From NCBI RefSeq assembly GCF_016802725.1, contig NC_052667.1, positions 20,854,346 through 20,918,345 on the forward strand: a stretch of 64,000 nt of DNA, given 5' to 3'. Shown one piece after another: positions 38,399-51,065 of the stretch. A model generated the notes under the pieces. The model saw nothing but the letters and a program-made list of their open reading frames with translations, was not told where the DNA came from and did no database searches. The position numbers were made by a program, and so were the translations under genes. Origin of the DNA: Solenopsis invicta. Lineage: Eukaryota > Arthropoda > Insecta > Hymenoptera > Formicidae. Within the stretch, counting starts at the first letter, position 1. The number at the start of each line of letters is the position of its first letter.

Positions 38399-39258
38399 CT
38401 ACGCGGGAATAATTACACGGCTGGCGTCCGAATAAAATATTCCCCGTACGCGGCCGAGTTCGCGATGCATCTTACCGGACGATCTCATCTCCGAATGATT
38501 ATCGACGCGATCGCCGTGCGCGTACTGTAATTGCGCGCGATTATTCCTCTCTTCCTCCTTCTTTCTCTTAAGACCTATCCGGAGCTATTGCACGGCGAAT
38601 CATTCGCCGAAGTAGGCGCCGAGGGAGCGCGATCTATCCGGAAACTTCGAGACATTGTATTGAGTCGCATGCGAATTAAACCAATTTATAAGCCGGTGCG
38701 TATCGAATTGGCGAACACGCAAGCCTGCGATTTCGATCGATTATCTATGAGATGGTTTCATCTCGTCGCGCAACTGACATACAGAATAATTTCACGTTCT
38801 CCAGTTTTTGCACTCGATGAAATCGAAGGAAAATCTTTCATCAACAAAAACTCAATTAATGCCCTTACTTAGTCTCTTCCTTCGTATTTTTCGACGTGTG
38901 TTGAAATATCTCGGCTAATAAAATCTTAAATTAATTCTCCAAGTAAACGCGAATAAATTCTCTGTTAAAATCTTTGTTTGTTTCTGTTGAAGCCTCTGTT
39001 AAAATCTAAAGATAAGATTTGATTACTTAATAAAAGAAAAAAAAATCGGGAGCATCTACTTGCGTATTACGCATGATTGCAGACGTTCACATGCAGTTAA
39101 TGTGTTCCGTCGAACCGGTCGGCACACATGAACGCATAAATGCACGCTATCCTCCGATTTAGAAACGTCGGCTTTTGCCGCCGAATGTGTTCAGATATTC
39201 GCACGAGTGGAAGAAAGATGCACGATGCTCATTTATTTTTATTCATAATTTATTCTTA

Positions 39259-39471
39259 GGCCCTGCGCACAATGGAGGAATATTAGATATTAGGAATAGG
39301 AATTAAAATTTTAGAATCAGTATTCTCAATGAAACACCATCATAAATAAATAATAAGCTATGCTGTATATCTTGTACGACACATTTATGTCTTACGTCTT
39401 ATTCGTATCCATTATGCGTGACGTCATTAAGAAAAATGATTTTAAAATTTTAATTCCTATTGCGCAAGGTC
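39259..39471. mobile_element. PIF/Harbinger-like MITE with TTA target duplication
   Basis: The 213-bp element begins ggccctgcgcacaat and ends attgcgcaaggtc, an imperfect inverted repeat. The arms extend inward (aggaattaaaattttagaatc against gattttaaaattttaattcct). TTA directly flanks both ends (39256-39258 and 39472-39474). A three-base TTA (TWA) duplication with GG-starting ends is characteristic of the PIF/Harbinger superfamily. No transposase frame is present, so it is non-autonomous. Confidence 0.8.
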
Positions 39472-39474
39472 TTA

Positions 39475-40240
39475 GAAATGCTGAAAAAACACTACAAACT
39501 TTCCAATTTGATCTGCAAATAATTTTGACAGGATAAAGCAAGTGAAAGAAATCAGAGAATAAATCGGAATTTAGAATTGGTTTTTTGAAAGAAAAAACAT
39601 CGGTTTGTTTCTCAATACATTTTGCTGTGACTTCTCCTATGGAAAAATACTATTGGATACTCGTGTAAAAAGTTATTGGAACTAACAGCGTACAATATTG
39701 GATTCGTATAGCTTTCCAATAATTTCAAATAGTTTTTTCGTAAGCCCGATAATATTTTTCCATAAGGACTCGACGTTGGAGAGCAATCGTCACCGCCAGC
39801 AGTCGTTGAGCTTTTTTCGGGACACGAATTTGCCACTTTAATCCGATCATCGTCCAATCCGGTTCTCCCGTCGCTACCGATTGCGATTCTTGCTGTGTAC
39901 GTCGGCATCCTAGTAACGCAAACGTAACAATCCACGAAAAAATCCGCAAACTAGTTCTCTGCGAGCGGCTTCGTAGCTTGCCAATCTTTATGGGAAAGTC
40001 GTCGGTCGCACATGTTCTCACGTGATTCGCGCGTACAAACTTCTATCGCTTTTTAGTGTAAAAAAACAAATGTTTAAAATGTTATTCATTTGATAAGGAC
40101 TAATTTGAACATTAAATCGTTGACCAAAATATTTTTTATACGACGTTAACATTTTGTAATATCAATCCCTCGTTATTATCATAAATGTAAAAAGTTTTAA
40201 TAAAATTACATAAATACCAATGTAAATTTTATTATAAACA
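39475..40240. other. Spacer with exon-like minus-strand frames
   Basis: Two overlapping minus-strand frames (39612-39935 and 39725-40021) are longer than expected for such AT-balanced DNA. One has a Ser/Asp-rich natural-looking composition. Neither has a clear acceptor-donor pair or a recognisable domain. They may belong with the candidate terminal exon just upstream on the minus strand (40241-40484), or be chance. Confidence 0.25.
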
Positions 40241-40484
40241 TTACCCTTGATAACATTCAGCGCTATAGAAAGGCGTTTCTTTGCCATCGCCCACTTTATT
40301 CGCTTTTGATTGTACGCAATTTACGCAATTTACGAGATTCGTATTTCTTATGTATGTGGATCGCCAAGAAGTTCCGTTCGCTCGATTTATCCTTACGGTA
40401 GAACGACGTCCGTTCTCCAACGCGGTTATATCGTCCGATTGGAACACGTTCGAGTGAATTTCCGAAGGAGTAATCTCGATCTTC
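40241..40484 (-). CDS. Candidate terminal exon, unknown protein
   Basis: I do not recognise this. An open minus-strand frame of about 80 codons follows a pyrimidine-rich acceptor (ccctcgccttag) and ends with TAA at 40241-40243. Its translation has a mixed, protein-like composition (for example SDDITALENG and KETPFYSAECYQG), and minus-strand AATAAA follows within 20 bases of the stop. Alternatively the end could read through a donor (gggtaatg) into frames nearer 39600-40000. It would be the C-terminal piece of a gene whose upstream exons were not found. A plus-strand frame also covers much of it, so chance is possible. Confidence 0.3.
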
Positions 40485-40680
40485 CTAAGGCGAGGGTACA
40501 GGTATAGTCGTTCGTTGTTCCTGCGCCACGCATCAAATTGTTAGTTAGACCGATAGGCAACCGGACCGCCGGATCGCCGTGTATTTATTCCGATCATTGA
40601 AGCCGCGATCGATGGACCGGACGGGGTAAAAGGGACCCACGATCGTTCCCGATTCTGCTCTCGGATATTGGCTATTTCAG

Positions 40681-40899
40681 ACGCCAGAAGGAGAGGGAGA
40701 CGAACTGCCGGCTTTATCGTACAGAAGGATCACGCGTAGACGTCGTCGTCATCGTCGTTCGTGGCGCTTTATGGATCGTAATGTTCCATTCTCGCGAGCG
40801 GAACGAACGGACTCGGATATCAAATTCGCGAAATTGATGCGCAACTCTCGACCCGTCGCGCTAGAGCGCCTTATTTTTCTCTTATTCCCGTGGACGTGA
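40681..40899 (+). CDS. Candidate exon, unknown protein
   Basis: I do not recognise this. Directly after a pyrimidine-containing acceptor (ttggctatttcag) a 73-codon frame runs to TGA. It has an acidic start (TPEGEGDELPALS), a basic run (RRITRRRRRHRRS), and a natural-looking end (DSDIKFAKLMRNSRPVALE). The frame is open for about 13 codons upstream of the acceptor as well, so the boundary is not proven. Part of the basic run comes from a CGT trinucleotide repeat. It lies head to head with the minus-strand candidate at 40241-40484. Chance in CpG-rich DNA is a real alternative. Confidence 0.2.
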   Translation, partial: TPEGEGDELPALSYRRITRRRRRHRRSWRFMDRNVPFSRAERTDSDIKFAKLMRNSRPVALERLIFLLFPWT

Positions 40900-43800
40900 A
40901 GACGCGATGGCAATTTTTTAAGTCTAAATGGAGGCAGGTTTCCCTAAAACTCCGAGGGACGTGCAGCAAAATTTTCGGATATATCCCACCCACGATGTGG
41001 CATTCAGCAAATTTTAGAATGTTTATCGAATATTTACGAAATACAAAGATAGTTTGGTTTTGTAATTCCGTGTTTCCTCCTGCTCGTTTAAAAATACAAA
41101 TACGTTTCTGTCAATATTTTTTACATTTTACATTTAAATAATGGCACGTAAATTCAACATTTTATAGTATATATCAAATAAAGTTTATAACAATATCAAA
41201 ATGAAATATTGCGAAAGAAAAGTTGCATTTTCATTGAATTAATCAAATAATACTATAATGTAGAATATATAAAACTATGGAATGTGTTTTAAATGATCTC
41301 ATAATATTCTTCATATCTCCAACAATCCGATCCGAGATATCAATCCCTTTCGTTCCTTTGTCTGCATCGGCATCGGTTATTATTTACGATTGCGAATTGC
41401 CTGCGCGCCTTGTGCTCATTACGGTTATAACCTGTACGTACGTTAATTACCAATTACCTTACGTATAACAAGCCTACAATGCGGACAATGTGGAATCATC
41501 AAATCGCCTGTGAAATCATTGGATTCGATGCGTACGCGAACGTAGATGAATATGCAGTTGTATGTTAACGCGAATAATGCTTCTCGAGCGCGAGAAAAGG
41601 GATTTGAAAGACGAAAAAAGAATGATTTGCGACTGGAGTCTAGAAGTCACGAGTCTGCTCTTTAATCCGCCCAATTCCATCGTGTGTCATAGAAGCCGCG
41701 CCGATATTGCATGCGGTTACGATTAGACGCGATTCTATTTCTGTCTTTTTCTCTCTTCCTTCATAATCGTTTCGGCATCTTTCTCGCGGTATTTGCACAG
41801 TTCCAATAGCTCGATAAATGCTCGCATGTGCACGCACACACGAGCATAAGATAATTGCGAGCTCCAGACGGGGCACGCACGTTGATTTGCGGAGCAAGAG
41901 ATGTGCACGTCTCTAAGAGCCTGGGCCGCTCCTCCTGCGACCTACCCATGGTCGGTCGGTCGACCGACTATGATCTCGACTTTTCACCGAGCACTTCGCC
42001 GGCTAACATGCACCGGTACTTTGTTAGCGGCCCGTTAAAACGTCCGCTATTAATTGCGACTTTGCTGTAAACGCTGGCAGACACCAGCCGACAGATTTAA
42101 AGCGAATCATAGCGCGAGATTGAGATTACATCTCGAAGATTACATCTCGAATTATTATTTCGAAATGAATAGTGTAGTTAAAACTCACAATTAATTTCCT
42201 TAATTTGATTTTATTACATTAAAAAAAAATAAAATCTTTTAGCCGCGAAAAATGTGGGCAATTCATTTTCTTCCCTTGGTCTGCTAAAAATATGCAGTTT
42301 TAGTTCTTCTCAAAGTGTAAACATGTTAAAGAGAAAAGTGAGGCTAATAAATTATACATTTTTTGTCTTTTGGGTTTCGTGACTCGAGTTAATTTTTAAA
42401 ATACATTATTAAAATATCGTATGCTGATTGTGGAGCAATCCGTATAACGTCGTGTCCAGAAATTTAATGAGAAAAAAGCATCGCGTGCAAGATGCAGATT
42501 TGCATTTATCGAGCATATTGAATGACAACTCCGACTCGAAACGCGATTTTCTTCGAGGCTGTGGCCTTCCCCCCATGGTTTCTGTTCCCGCGCCGTAATT
42601 TATCGTACAACCACGGCATGGAAACGGCGTACGAAGGTAGCAGCTCGTATAGCTTCCCCGTTATTAATCAAGATGCATCGAACAGCTTCGCCGCGTCGTG
42701 TTTCCAAGCTTTGATAAGTTATTGCATTCAATGCTAATCCCGCGCCTGCCTGCCGATCGCGCGATCGGTACCGCGCGAGAATTTCAGGAAAGCTTGCCTT
42801 CTCTCGCCGTTCTCGTTTAGTACCGGCGATTCTGCGCTGCCGCAGATCGTAGAAAAAAAAAAAAACTGCACACGAGTGATCGGCTCTGCGTGAGCCGACG
42901 ACAAGTACACGAATAAGAATTGTAAATGCGTTGTCAAAGGATCGCGCTTTCACCGCGTGGTCAGCGTTATGTGCAGTTGTACAATTTTACGTTAGCGTCA
43001 AACGTAATCTTTGCATTAAAATAAAAATCGGTCAGTCGGTATTTTTTAAATATTAGTTCTTCCACTTGTGAACAATTTTGACATTTTCCGACTTGAAGTC
43101 TCTGCCTAACTCTGTCCAGTGAATGTTTAAATTTTACATGTTTTTTTTAAAAATTGCGAAAGACAATAGAAAAAAAGAAAGAATATTATTGTATTATCCT
43201 AATTTATAAAAATTATTAAAAAATCATTTTTTATGCCGCACATAAAAAATTACGAAGATATACTTATAGACTTTATACAAGATAATTGTATATTTCCAAA
43301 TTTGTAGTTATTTGTAATATTAAAAAAATTAAATAGAAGGATCATATTAATAAAATATTTAAGAATATGCTATGGCGAGCAATATATCAATCGGATATCA
43401 CCTTTGTTCACGCGTCGAACTCGTTATCTCTATTCATTTAATAATACGTGACTGAGCGTAGTAATATTTACAATGTGTTATAAAATATTTTACAAGGGAA
43501 GGATCATACGCACGTGCTCGTACTCGTTCGCACGTGCGTGCGCATCGGCACGGTGCGGCGCGGCGCAGCAAGGCGGCCATTGCACCTGCAATTTCGCACG
43601 GTTTCGCGCCCCGCGTAGCCCCCGTGTGTTTTCTCGGTTTTATATCGTATAAATCAGCGCGTACATCCGCATCCTGCCGCCGGGTTCATTTCGGGCCTCC
43701 CGAGTACGGGCCGAGCAGGCACCGTCGGGCGTGCACCTCCCTGAGCAAAGCGCGAGGTGTGACGTTGGAGAGCCGGCTGTAAACGTGCCTCTCTTCTCGC

Positions 43801-44753
43801 GCGCGATGCATTAGCCTTTTATTGCGGCTATATTTCCGCCTAGTCGCTGGCCTCGGGCATCCGTGCGCCCCGAGGAAATGTTGAATTACGTGCCTCTCCC
43901 TTCATGCTCATTGCGTTTGAGGTTTTCAACGATAAATCTTTATCTACAATAATTGTTATATAAAAATATATGCTAGTTGATAAAGTGGCGTTTTATATTA
44001 TTATATCTTTATATGTGAAATAAAAATTAAAGGTGCATGTAAAGTTTATCGAAGCTTCGTATATTTTATAACAAATTAAGTTCTTCTTTATAGTGAAACG
44101 TTATATCGCATATGTTTGACTTTTTTAAATAGAATTATTTATTTAGATTTATCAAATAAACAGGATTCTTCGCACTCCTGTTAACGATGCGGCTGTTAAA
44201 TACCTGACGCTCGGAGCTGTCCAAGCTTCGCGAATGCAACATCGAGACGCCATGAAACCACGTTAAAAAAACGGAAGTGCGGGTAAGGAACGATGATCCG
44301 GCGGTAAAATACTAGCGTCGTGATGAGCAATTTTCCATGTAACGTTTGTCTGGACCACGAGCGCGAGCTGCCGCGTCCCAGATGGCAACGCGAGATGATT
44401 ATTACGCGCATCACGATTTCCCGTCCTGTCCACGGTACCGTAAGCGAGATGAGTCCGATGTAACGTAAACCCGTGCTTCAGCAAGATGCTCGAGCATAAT
44501 CGCGCGCGTCGCGTTGCCACTAATTAGTAATGCCTTTAATTTATCATTAAATTTTGCGCGGATCTCGTGAGACGATTGCAAAGAGATATAAGAATATAAT
44601 ACAAAAAAATATTAAAAATAGTGATAAGCAGTTAACATAAAATATTTAAACACAACGATAAAAGGTTAAAAAGAATGTTACTAAATAGATTGTGTGCTCT
44701 TTGTCAATTTTTAGTTAAATAAATTTTAGTTATAATTAATTTGTCTAGAGGGA

Positions 44754-44782
44754 ATGAGAGAGAGAGAGAGAAAGAGAGAGAA
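44754..44782. repeat. (GA)n microsatellite
   Basis: GA dinucleotides with one GAAA interruption over about 29 bp. Confidence 0.9.
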
Positions 44783-47700
44783 GTAAATTGTACTTCTCAG
44801 CTCCAAATTTCAAGGCTAGCCAACTTTGTATTGTGTTTTGGAAGCCGCGCTCGTGTACTTATCGTACGGCCATTCGCATCTCTTCCAATGGAACGAAATA
44901 TCTCTTCAACTTCTGTATGCACTCGCATTGCATAAATGCGTCATGTTTCCTAGACGAGACCTGTTTGCGTTGCTTCTCTGGTTTCTCACTGATAGAACGA
45001 CCGCTCGCTTTCATTAACGCTCGCTTTGCTGAGAGTCCTCATCGATGTTCCTTATTACTAAATCAATAAACGCGACTCTCGAGAATTCGCGATAAACGAA
45101 TGACGTTTAAATGGATGTTTGTCAAATCATGCCGCGTTAATATATTTACCTATTTCCGATTAGTTTAATTCCGAGCATTTCCATCGCCGATAAAAAAAAA
45201 ATTGTTCGGGCACTGGAAGACGAATGGGTGGAAGACGAATGGGGAGGGGTCTCTTTCGCTTACTTTCCCTACTTAATTTACCCCATTGAGGAACACGAAA
45301 CGAAGTGAAGGATCGCACATGGCCGGAGGTGAACGCCGACCTTTCGTTCAAGCGACGTTTCTAGCTTTCTAGCGATGTATGAAGCAACACGTTGAAACTG
45401 CGGAGAATACTAAGCGTCAAATTGTTTTAACCCTCAAAAATTATCGTCCAATGTACATATGCACATTCCCACGTACAACACTTAACAATTCAACCGTTTT
45501 GTTAATCATGAAGCGCGGCGAATAGTCAACTAACTGTCTTGCGGTAAGATCCGCTATTCAATAAGAGAATATTTAAATTGGTAATTTTCAATTTCGCAAT
45601 TTTAATCACTTTAAAAGAGAGATCTTTCATATGTATTTTAAAATTACGGAATTAAAATTTGTCAGTTTTATTGAAAAAAAAAATGTTCACTTCTTTCAAG
45701 AATTAAATTCTGAGTTTTCATCGAAACCTCTTTGGAGCATTCGCAAATAGGACAGTTCTATGATCACGATTTGAACAAGCGACTCGAGATCGACACAAGA
45801 GTGGGCTTACCGCTTTCGCACTTGCACTTGCGGCACTTAAACAGAACGTTTACCACTGACCGCGCGATCCTTTCGTTGTTTGAACAGGGCGAGAAGAGAA
45901 TCCTTTTGCAGGCGCCTTTGAACCGGTATTACGCGTCGAACAAAGAACCTCGCCGAGGAGTCACGAAGAGCCACCGCGAAATTCCTTCTGCTTCCCCGAC
46001 TGAAACCGCTAGTCTTGTTCGATAAAAACAAAGAGTATCACAGGGGGTACGTCCTCGGGCTCTTAAAAATTCTTTGCTCACGAACAAATTCGCCCTTTAA
46101 ATTTCATTTTATTGTAAGTATTAATCTGGCTATTTAAATTTAGGATTTATCTCGATGTCGATAAAAGAAAATAGGAATCGATTTCATGGTTGAAAAAGAG
46201 CTTTGCGTTTATGTGGCTTTTCCTAGAAATCACGTACAGGATTTTATTTCTATATAACTTAAATTTCTATTCCGTTCTCGACGTAAGCAAAGTTTTCGAG
46301 AATATCAGATATCAGAAATATGATATCATAAATAACATTTCACAAATTTAATCTTTTAATGATCATTATTTTAATTAATATGTGTTAAGGGAAATAGTAC
46401 TATAAAAGAACCAATAATTATTGTATGTATAAAAATTACCAAATTCTTGAGAAATCTAAAAAATAATCCAGATAATTTCGAAAATAGAATCCTTCTTGCG
46501 ATTCTTCTTGGAGTTTATTACAACTATACATAGCTATAAGCATTTTTATGTATCATGATCTTTTACGAACTTTGGAATAACATTAATAGCTGGAGTGCAT
46601 CTAAATGCTAAACTTATAACAGCAATATTGCAGGAAAATTTTTATCGTTTGGCGAATTTTTCTTTGCGCGAGATAAATTTCTGTTAATGTGCTTCTCTTC
46701 GAGGGAAGGGAATAATTTTTCCGGAAATTTTCTAGAAATAGAGAAGCATACGATAAAAAACATGTTATTCGCAGCGGTGAACTTGAAATGCTAATGAGGA
46801 CTGTAGGCGATAATTGTTGCTTAATTTACGCAGGTGTAACGCGATACGTGACACTACTCGATAGACTTTAAGTTCACAGTGTGAAAATCAGTTAATACAT
46901 TTTATACTTTTATGACATTATTGTATAATAACGATATAATAAAATAATACTTTAATGCTTCTATCAATTTATGTGTATCTTAATTGTGCGTTTTCCATAA
47001 TGGCAGATAACTATTCTTTTTCTTGAAGATGATCTTGAGAGTTCTACACGCAAGATTATCTTATTTTTCTTAAATAATTTTATCTTCTTAGGAATTATGT
47101 CCTTTATATTATTTTAATTTTTTTATGTAACAGCAGATATTAAGGAACAAACGATAATGTTTAAAATTTTTAATCTGTTTCTCACAGTGTATAATTCTCA
47201 GATTCTTTATCTGTTCGACAGTATGAGTAATAGAAGTAAACTTCGCTATCGTAAAGTTTATGTATTTCTGCGCATAATAATGTATGTAACAGTAGTATCC
47301 TTCGAGCTTACGCGACTCGATGGGAATACTGATTTATATCTGTGGCTACACTCGGTACATGTTAACGCGCGAGTCGTAGATCACAGGTAGCAAGCATGTC
47401 AATCGAGCTTCGCGACCGTCTGTCCGTATCTCTCGTAGGCGACAGGGCTTGCTCAACTTCGTGAACAGGTGCGTTCTACAAGCCCGGAGGAGCGTGACTG
47501 CGTGATCGGAGCGGGTTGAGCGAGAAACCTACACGCGGTTAGGATTGCGCCAGTGAGATTGAAGAATGCTCTTCTTTTCAAAAGAGCACGATCCAATGTT
47601 TTTATAAGGATGACTCTCATATTTTTGTCGTGTTATTTTGCTAATCTATCTCGAAATATTCGAAATATTTTTCTATGTATAGAGAGGAAAGTCTTTGTGC

Positions 47701-49791
47701 ATGCATTAGCCCGCTGAATTTTCATTATTATATTTAAAAGATAACTTTATACTTAAAACAATTTATAAGAACACGTTTCCGACAAATTTATTCAATTCGA
47801 GAATCTGTTTCATAATAAAAGTTTAATTGAAAAGATTAGGTAAAAGTAGATTAGGTATAAAATATTTATAAATATAAAAATATTTTGAATTAAAAAATCG
47901 CATGTGTATAAATTAAGACGATATTCATTAAGCTTTAAAAAATCGACTTATACATAATTAAAGCATCTCAAAATTTAAAAAAAAAACATGAATTTTACAT
48001 ATATGTATTCAAAATATACCAGGGATAACGTCGCCGTATTTAGGCGAAAATATATTGAGCGTGTTTTTTTTATGGCTCGATTAAAATCAGAAGCGCTGTC
48101 GTGCAACTTGAAAATTGGTTGCGTGTCAGCGTGAGGTCGCCATCGAGAAGACGATTATGGTAGTGTCGAAAGGCATGGCAACGCGCCAATTTCGTAGATT
48201 CGAAAATTTTACTGTCACGAAAAGCTGCCAAGTCGTGAAATCTCGTGCAAGCAAACCGAAGCGTATGCGGTTGAATGAAAAGTCCAATGTGGGTTAATGA
48301 CAGCTATCGGTTGTTAGACTAGCACTAATTACGCGTAATGCAATACCTAGATACGGCCAACTACGGCGTGGAATGTCTACAGCCGCCGGGAAAGAACGGA
48401 GTCTGAACGCCAAAGGTCAAAAGGTCCAGCCCCGTTCTCCGACTCACCGACAATTACTTCGCGTTAAGAAGCGAAAGGTCAGACTTGACAATTGATAGCC
48501 AAAACAAATGGCAGATTTGATATCGAGAATTGATTAACGGCGACGATTATTTTTGCACATCTTTCGATGTGCGATTTTGATGCGAAGGAATTAAAACAAA
48601 AGTGAGTGTTGCCGTTTCGATTGATAGCATTCGATCAGAGTCGTAAGTCAGATTCATCTCAACCGCATCCCGGCGGAAGTTCCATTTCTGACGGTTTCAC
48701 GTTTCGATGCGCGTCGCGATAAACAAGTTGTTTTCTCTGCATGCCGATCGTTGCGTCGGTATGCGAGGGAAAGCCGCCGATCCCTGTAGGTTCCGTGATA
48801 GCCAAGAGTGGCATAAAATCACGATAGGTTTCTTAGAATCGGTCCTGACGGGTATATATCGCCGCAGTCCGGGGCGCACAAACGCGTCTGAATGAAATTG
48901 CGAGACCTATCCAGGGAAACCTGTTGGTCGGGCTCTCGAAGAAAGGAAACAACGGTGTTCGCGGCTCGGCGCGGATATATTTTACGGGCGCCTGTACAAC
49001 GGACAATATATGGCTGAGCGATAAAAACGCGGGGTGGACCCTCGAATTCCGATACCGCCGACCGGGGATTATCTCGCGCGAAGCCTCTTAAATATTTTCT
49101 TTATTACTATTCAACAGCTATCTCTTCATTCTTTAATTTTCTCATAGTAGTAATTTGATGGCGAAATTCTTCGCGCTTTCTGCCTTCCTGCATTAAACGA
49201 TCATAATTTTGGATGATTATATTATTAAAATTTCATATGTATTTTTTTCTAGAATTTTTTAAACCTCGAACCAATTTTTTTTCTAGCTTAAAAGTTGAGT
49301 GAATTTCGCGAAAATCGTGCGAAAAAAAATTAATTTTGCGTATGCAAAAGATTGCATCAAAGCCGCCAGGAATTAAATTACGAGCGAACGTTCAAATCGA
49401 TGCTCTTATTGGTAAAAGATTCTCTTTAGTGGCACGTGGACAAATAGTTGCCAGCGCAAACCTGCGCGTGGACGACGCGCGCGCTAAACGACTTGGCACT
49501 TGTCATCGTGACGAGCGATTATCATCATCATCATCGTTTTCAGACTGAAAAACTCGCCGGTCCGCGGAAGCACGCGCTAGTTAACCCGATCGTACCGGCA
49601 ACGATGCTAAGAAACGCGCATGTAAAAGCGGCGTGAATATTACAGGAGGCTCGTTTTCACCGATATACATACATGTCTCGCCCGGTGTCTCGCCCTCGAT
49701 ATATAAATCCCGAATGAACGAAGCGAGGAGTAGTACCCACGGTAAGCGCGCCAGCACGTTACGATCCGTGGCCGCGAATATTTTTATTCGT

Positions 49792-49828
49792 GCAAAACAG
49801 GTCGCGCAAAACAGGTCGCGCAAAACCG
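49792..49828. repeat. 14-bp tandem repeat, about 2.6 copies
   Basis: gcaaaacaggtcgc occurs twice in perfect tandem and is followed by a partial third copy (gcaaaacc). Confidence 0.85.
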
Positions 49829-50147
49829 GAACGCGCTTATTTTTCCTCCATTCATAGGGCTACGTACGATAAATGATGTTACTGGATCCTCGCACGCTTC
49901 TGCACCGGCGAACAACGTAACGTTGCGTTTTTGTGATCGATACGGCCGTTATGTGGCATAAAATAGTAGCTCGGACGACGTTGCAAACGAGAGATTTAGC
50001 CTGAATAATGCGCTTCGATGATCGAAAGGATCCGTAGCTGGCATGTAAATTTTTTATACATAATTATTGTACTTGTAGAAATATAGCGACAAAATATATA
50101 TGATTGAATGCGTTTTGCTAAAATCAAGCACAGAATTTCTGGCTACT

Positions 50148-50319
50148 ATAATAGGACTCGAGATTTAATAACTAGAACATTCGATAGATCATCTTTATTA
50201 TCATCCAGTATTTCCTACAAGATTTCTGATTCGTCCGTTTTTGATACCAGATATACTGGTTGAATCTAGATCATTCGAATCAAATTTCCAATTAATGCAA
50301 CAAGACTCGTTTTTCAGTG
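50148..50319. mobile_element. Possible decayed family 1 MITE
   Basis: The right end reads tttttcagtg followed by TA, the same tip as the elements at 24714 and 26925. A diverged left arm (attcgatagatcatc near 50182 opposing gatctagatcattcgaat near 50266-50280) suggests an old inverted-repeat element, but its left tip is not recognisable. Confidence 0.3.
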
Positions 50320-51036
50320 TAGTATAGATAATGCTTTCGTAAGATCTTTAATTGATTCTATGTTTAGCAGATACTGATGTTATCTATAAATTTCAATATT
50401 ACTGAATCGTTTCTTTTAATTATTAATTTGTTACTGAAATATTCGTTCAATTTTCAACGACAAGTGTCAACGATGAGTTGTAGCAAAGATAAATTTTAAT
50501 GATTTTCTAGATGACGTAATGCATAAAGAAAAAAAGTATTACGACGATATTACGTCACATTATATAAGTGTTCTAAATAAAATATATTTTTCTCGATTTG
50601 ATTTCATTGCCGTATAAATCTCTCACTTTCTCAATTGAACGACTCAATTGTCGAGGATCTCGGAATATCATGAAACCGGCAATGTGCACGCTAATATAGA
50701 ACGGTGCTTCGCTCGGTACGAGCGAATTGCTCAAATGTCGCGACGTGGTAAGCTCAACGGGGCACGGTGGAGAACGTGATATGGGTCGTTAAACAAGAGG
50801 GTGAATAGGGACTACACGCTGAGGGAAGGCCAAGCAAAGCGGAGCGCTCAGAGCTAAATCGAAGGGACATCGAGATCACGATCGTATAGAAGATGGGACC
50901 ACCTAGTTGTAGATCACTCGGCATGTAATCGCACACTGATTACCATCACCGCATTGTGTGCACATATATGTAGATGCTCCACTGACTCTATAACCTGAAG
51001 CGACATATATCTGCGCGCATACACGTATATATGTAT

Positions 51037-51065
51037 ACGTGTGTGTATGTGTGTGTGTGTATGTG
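51037..51065. repeat. (TG)n microsatellite
   Basis: TG dinucleotides with two TATG interruptions, preceded by a palindromic acacgtatatatgtatacgt. Confidence 0.88.

Larger units (their letters stand above)
32681..39255. other. Intergenic DNA, no supported gene
   Basis: CpG-rich DNA at 33000-33560 and 36330-36960 carries overlapping frames on both strands without domains. AT-rich parts lie at 34120-34400, 35040-35400 and 37130-37640. CT microsatellites lie at 36573 and 38371. A short perfect hairpin (atcatttaa/ttaaatgat type) occurs near 34208-34230. No exon could be supported. Confidence 0.45.

Noticed and set aside
50900..50960. agatcactcggc, which resembles the start of insect 5.8S rRNA
   Set aside because: The match is about 11 bases, and the conserved continuation of 5.8S rRNA is absent.
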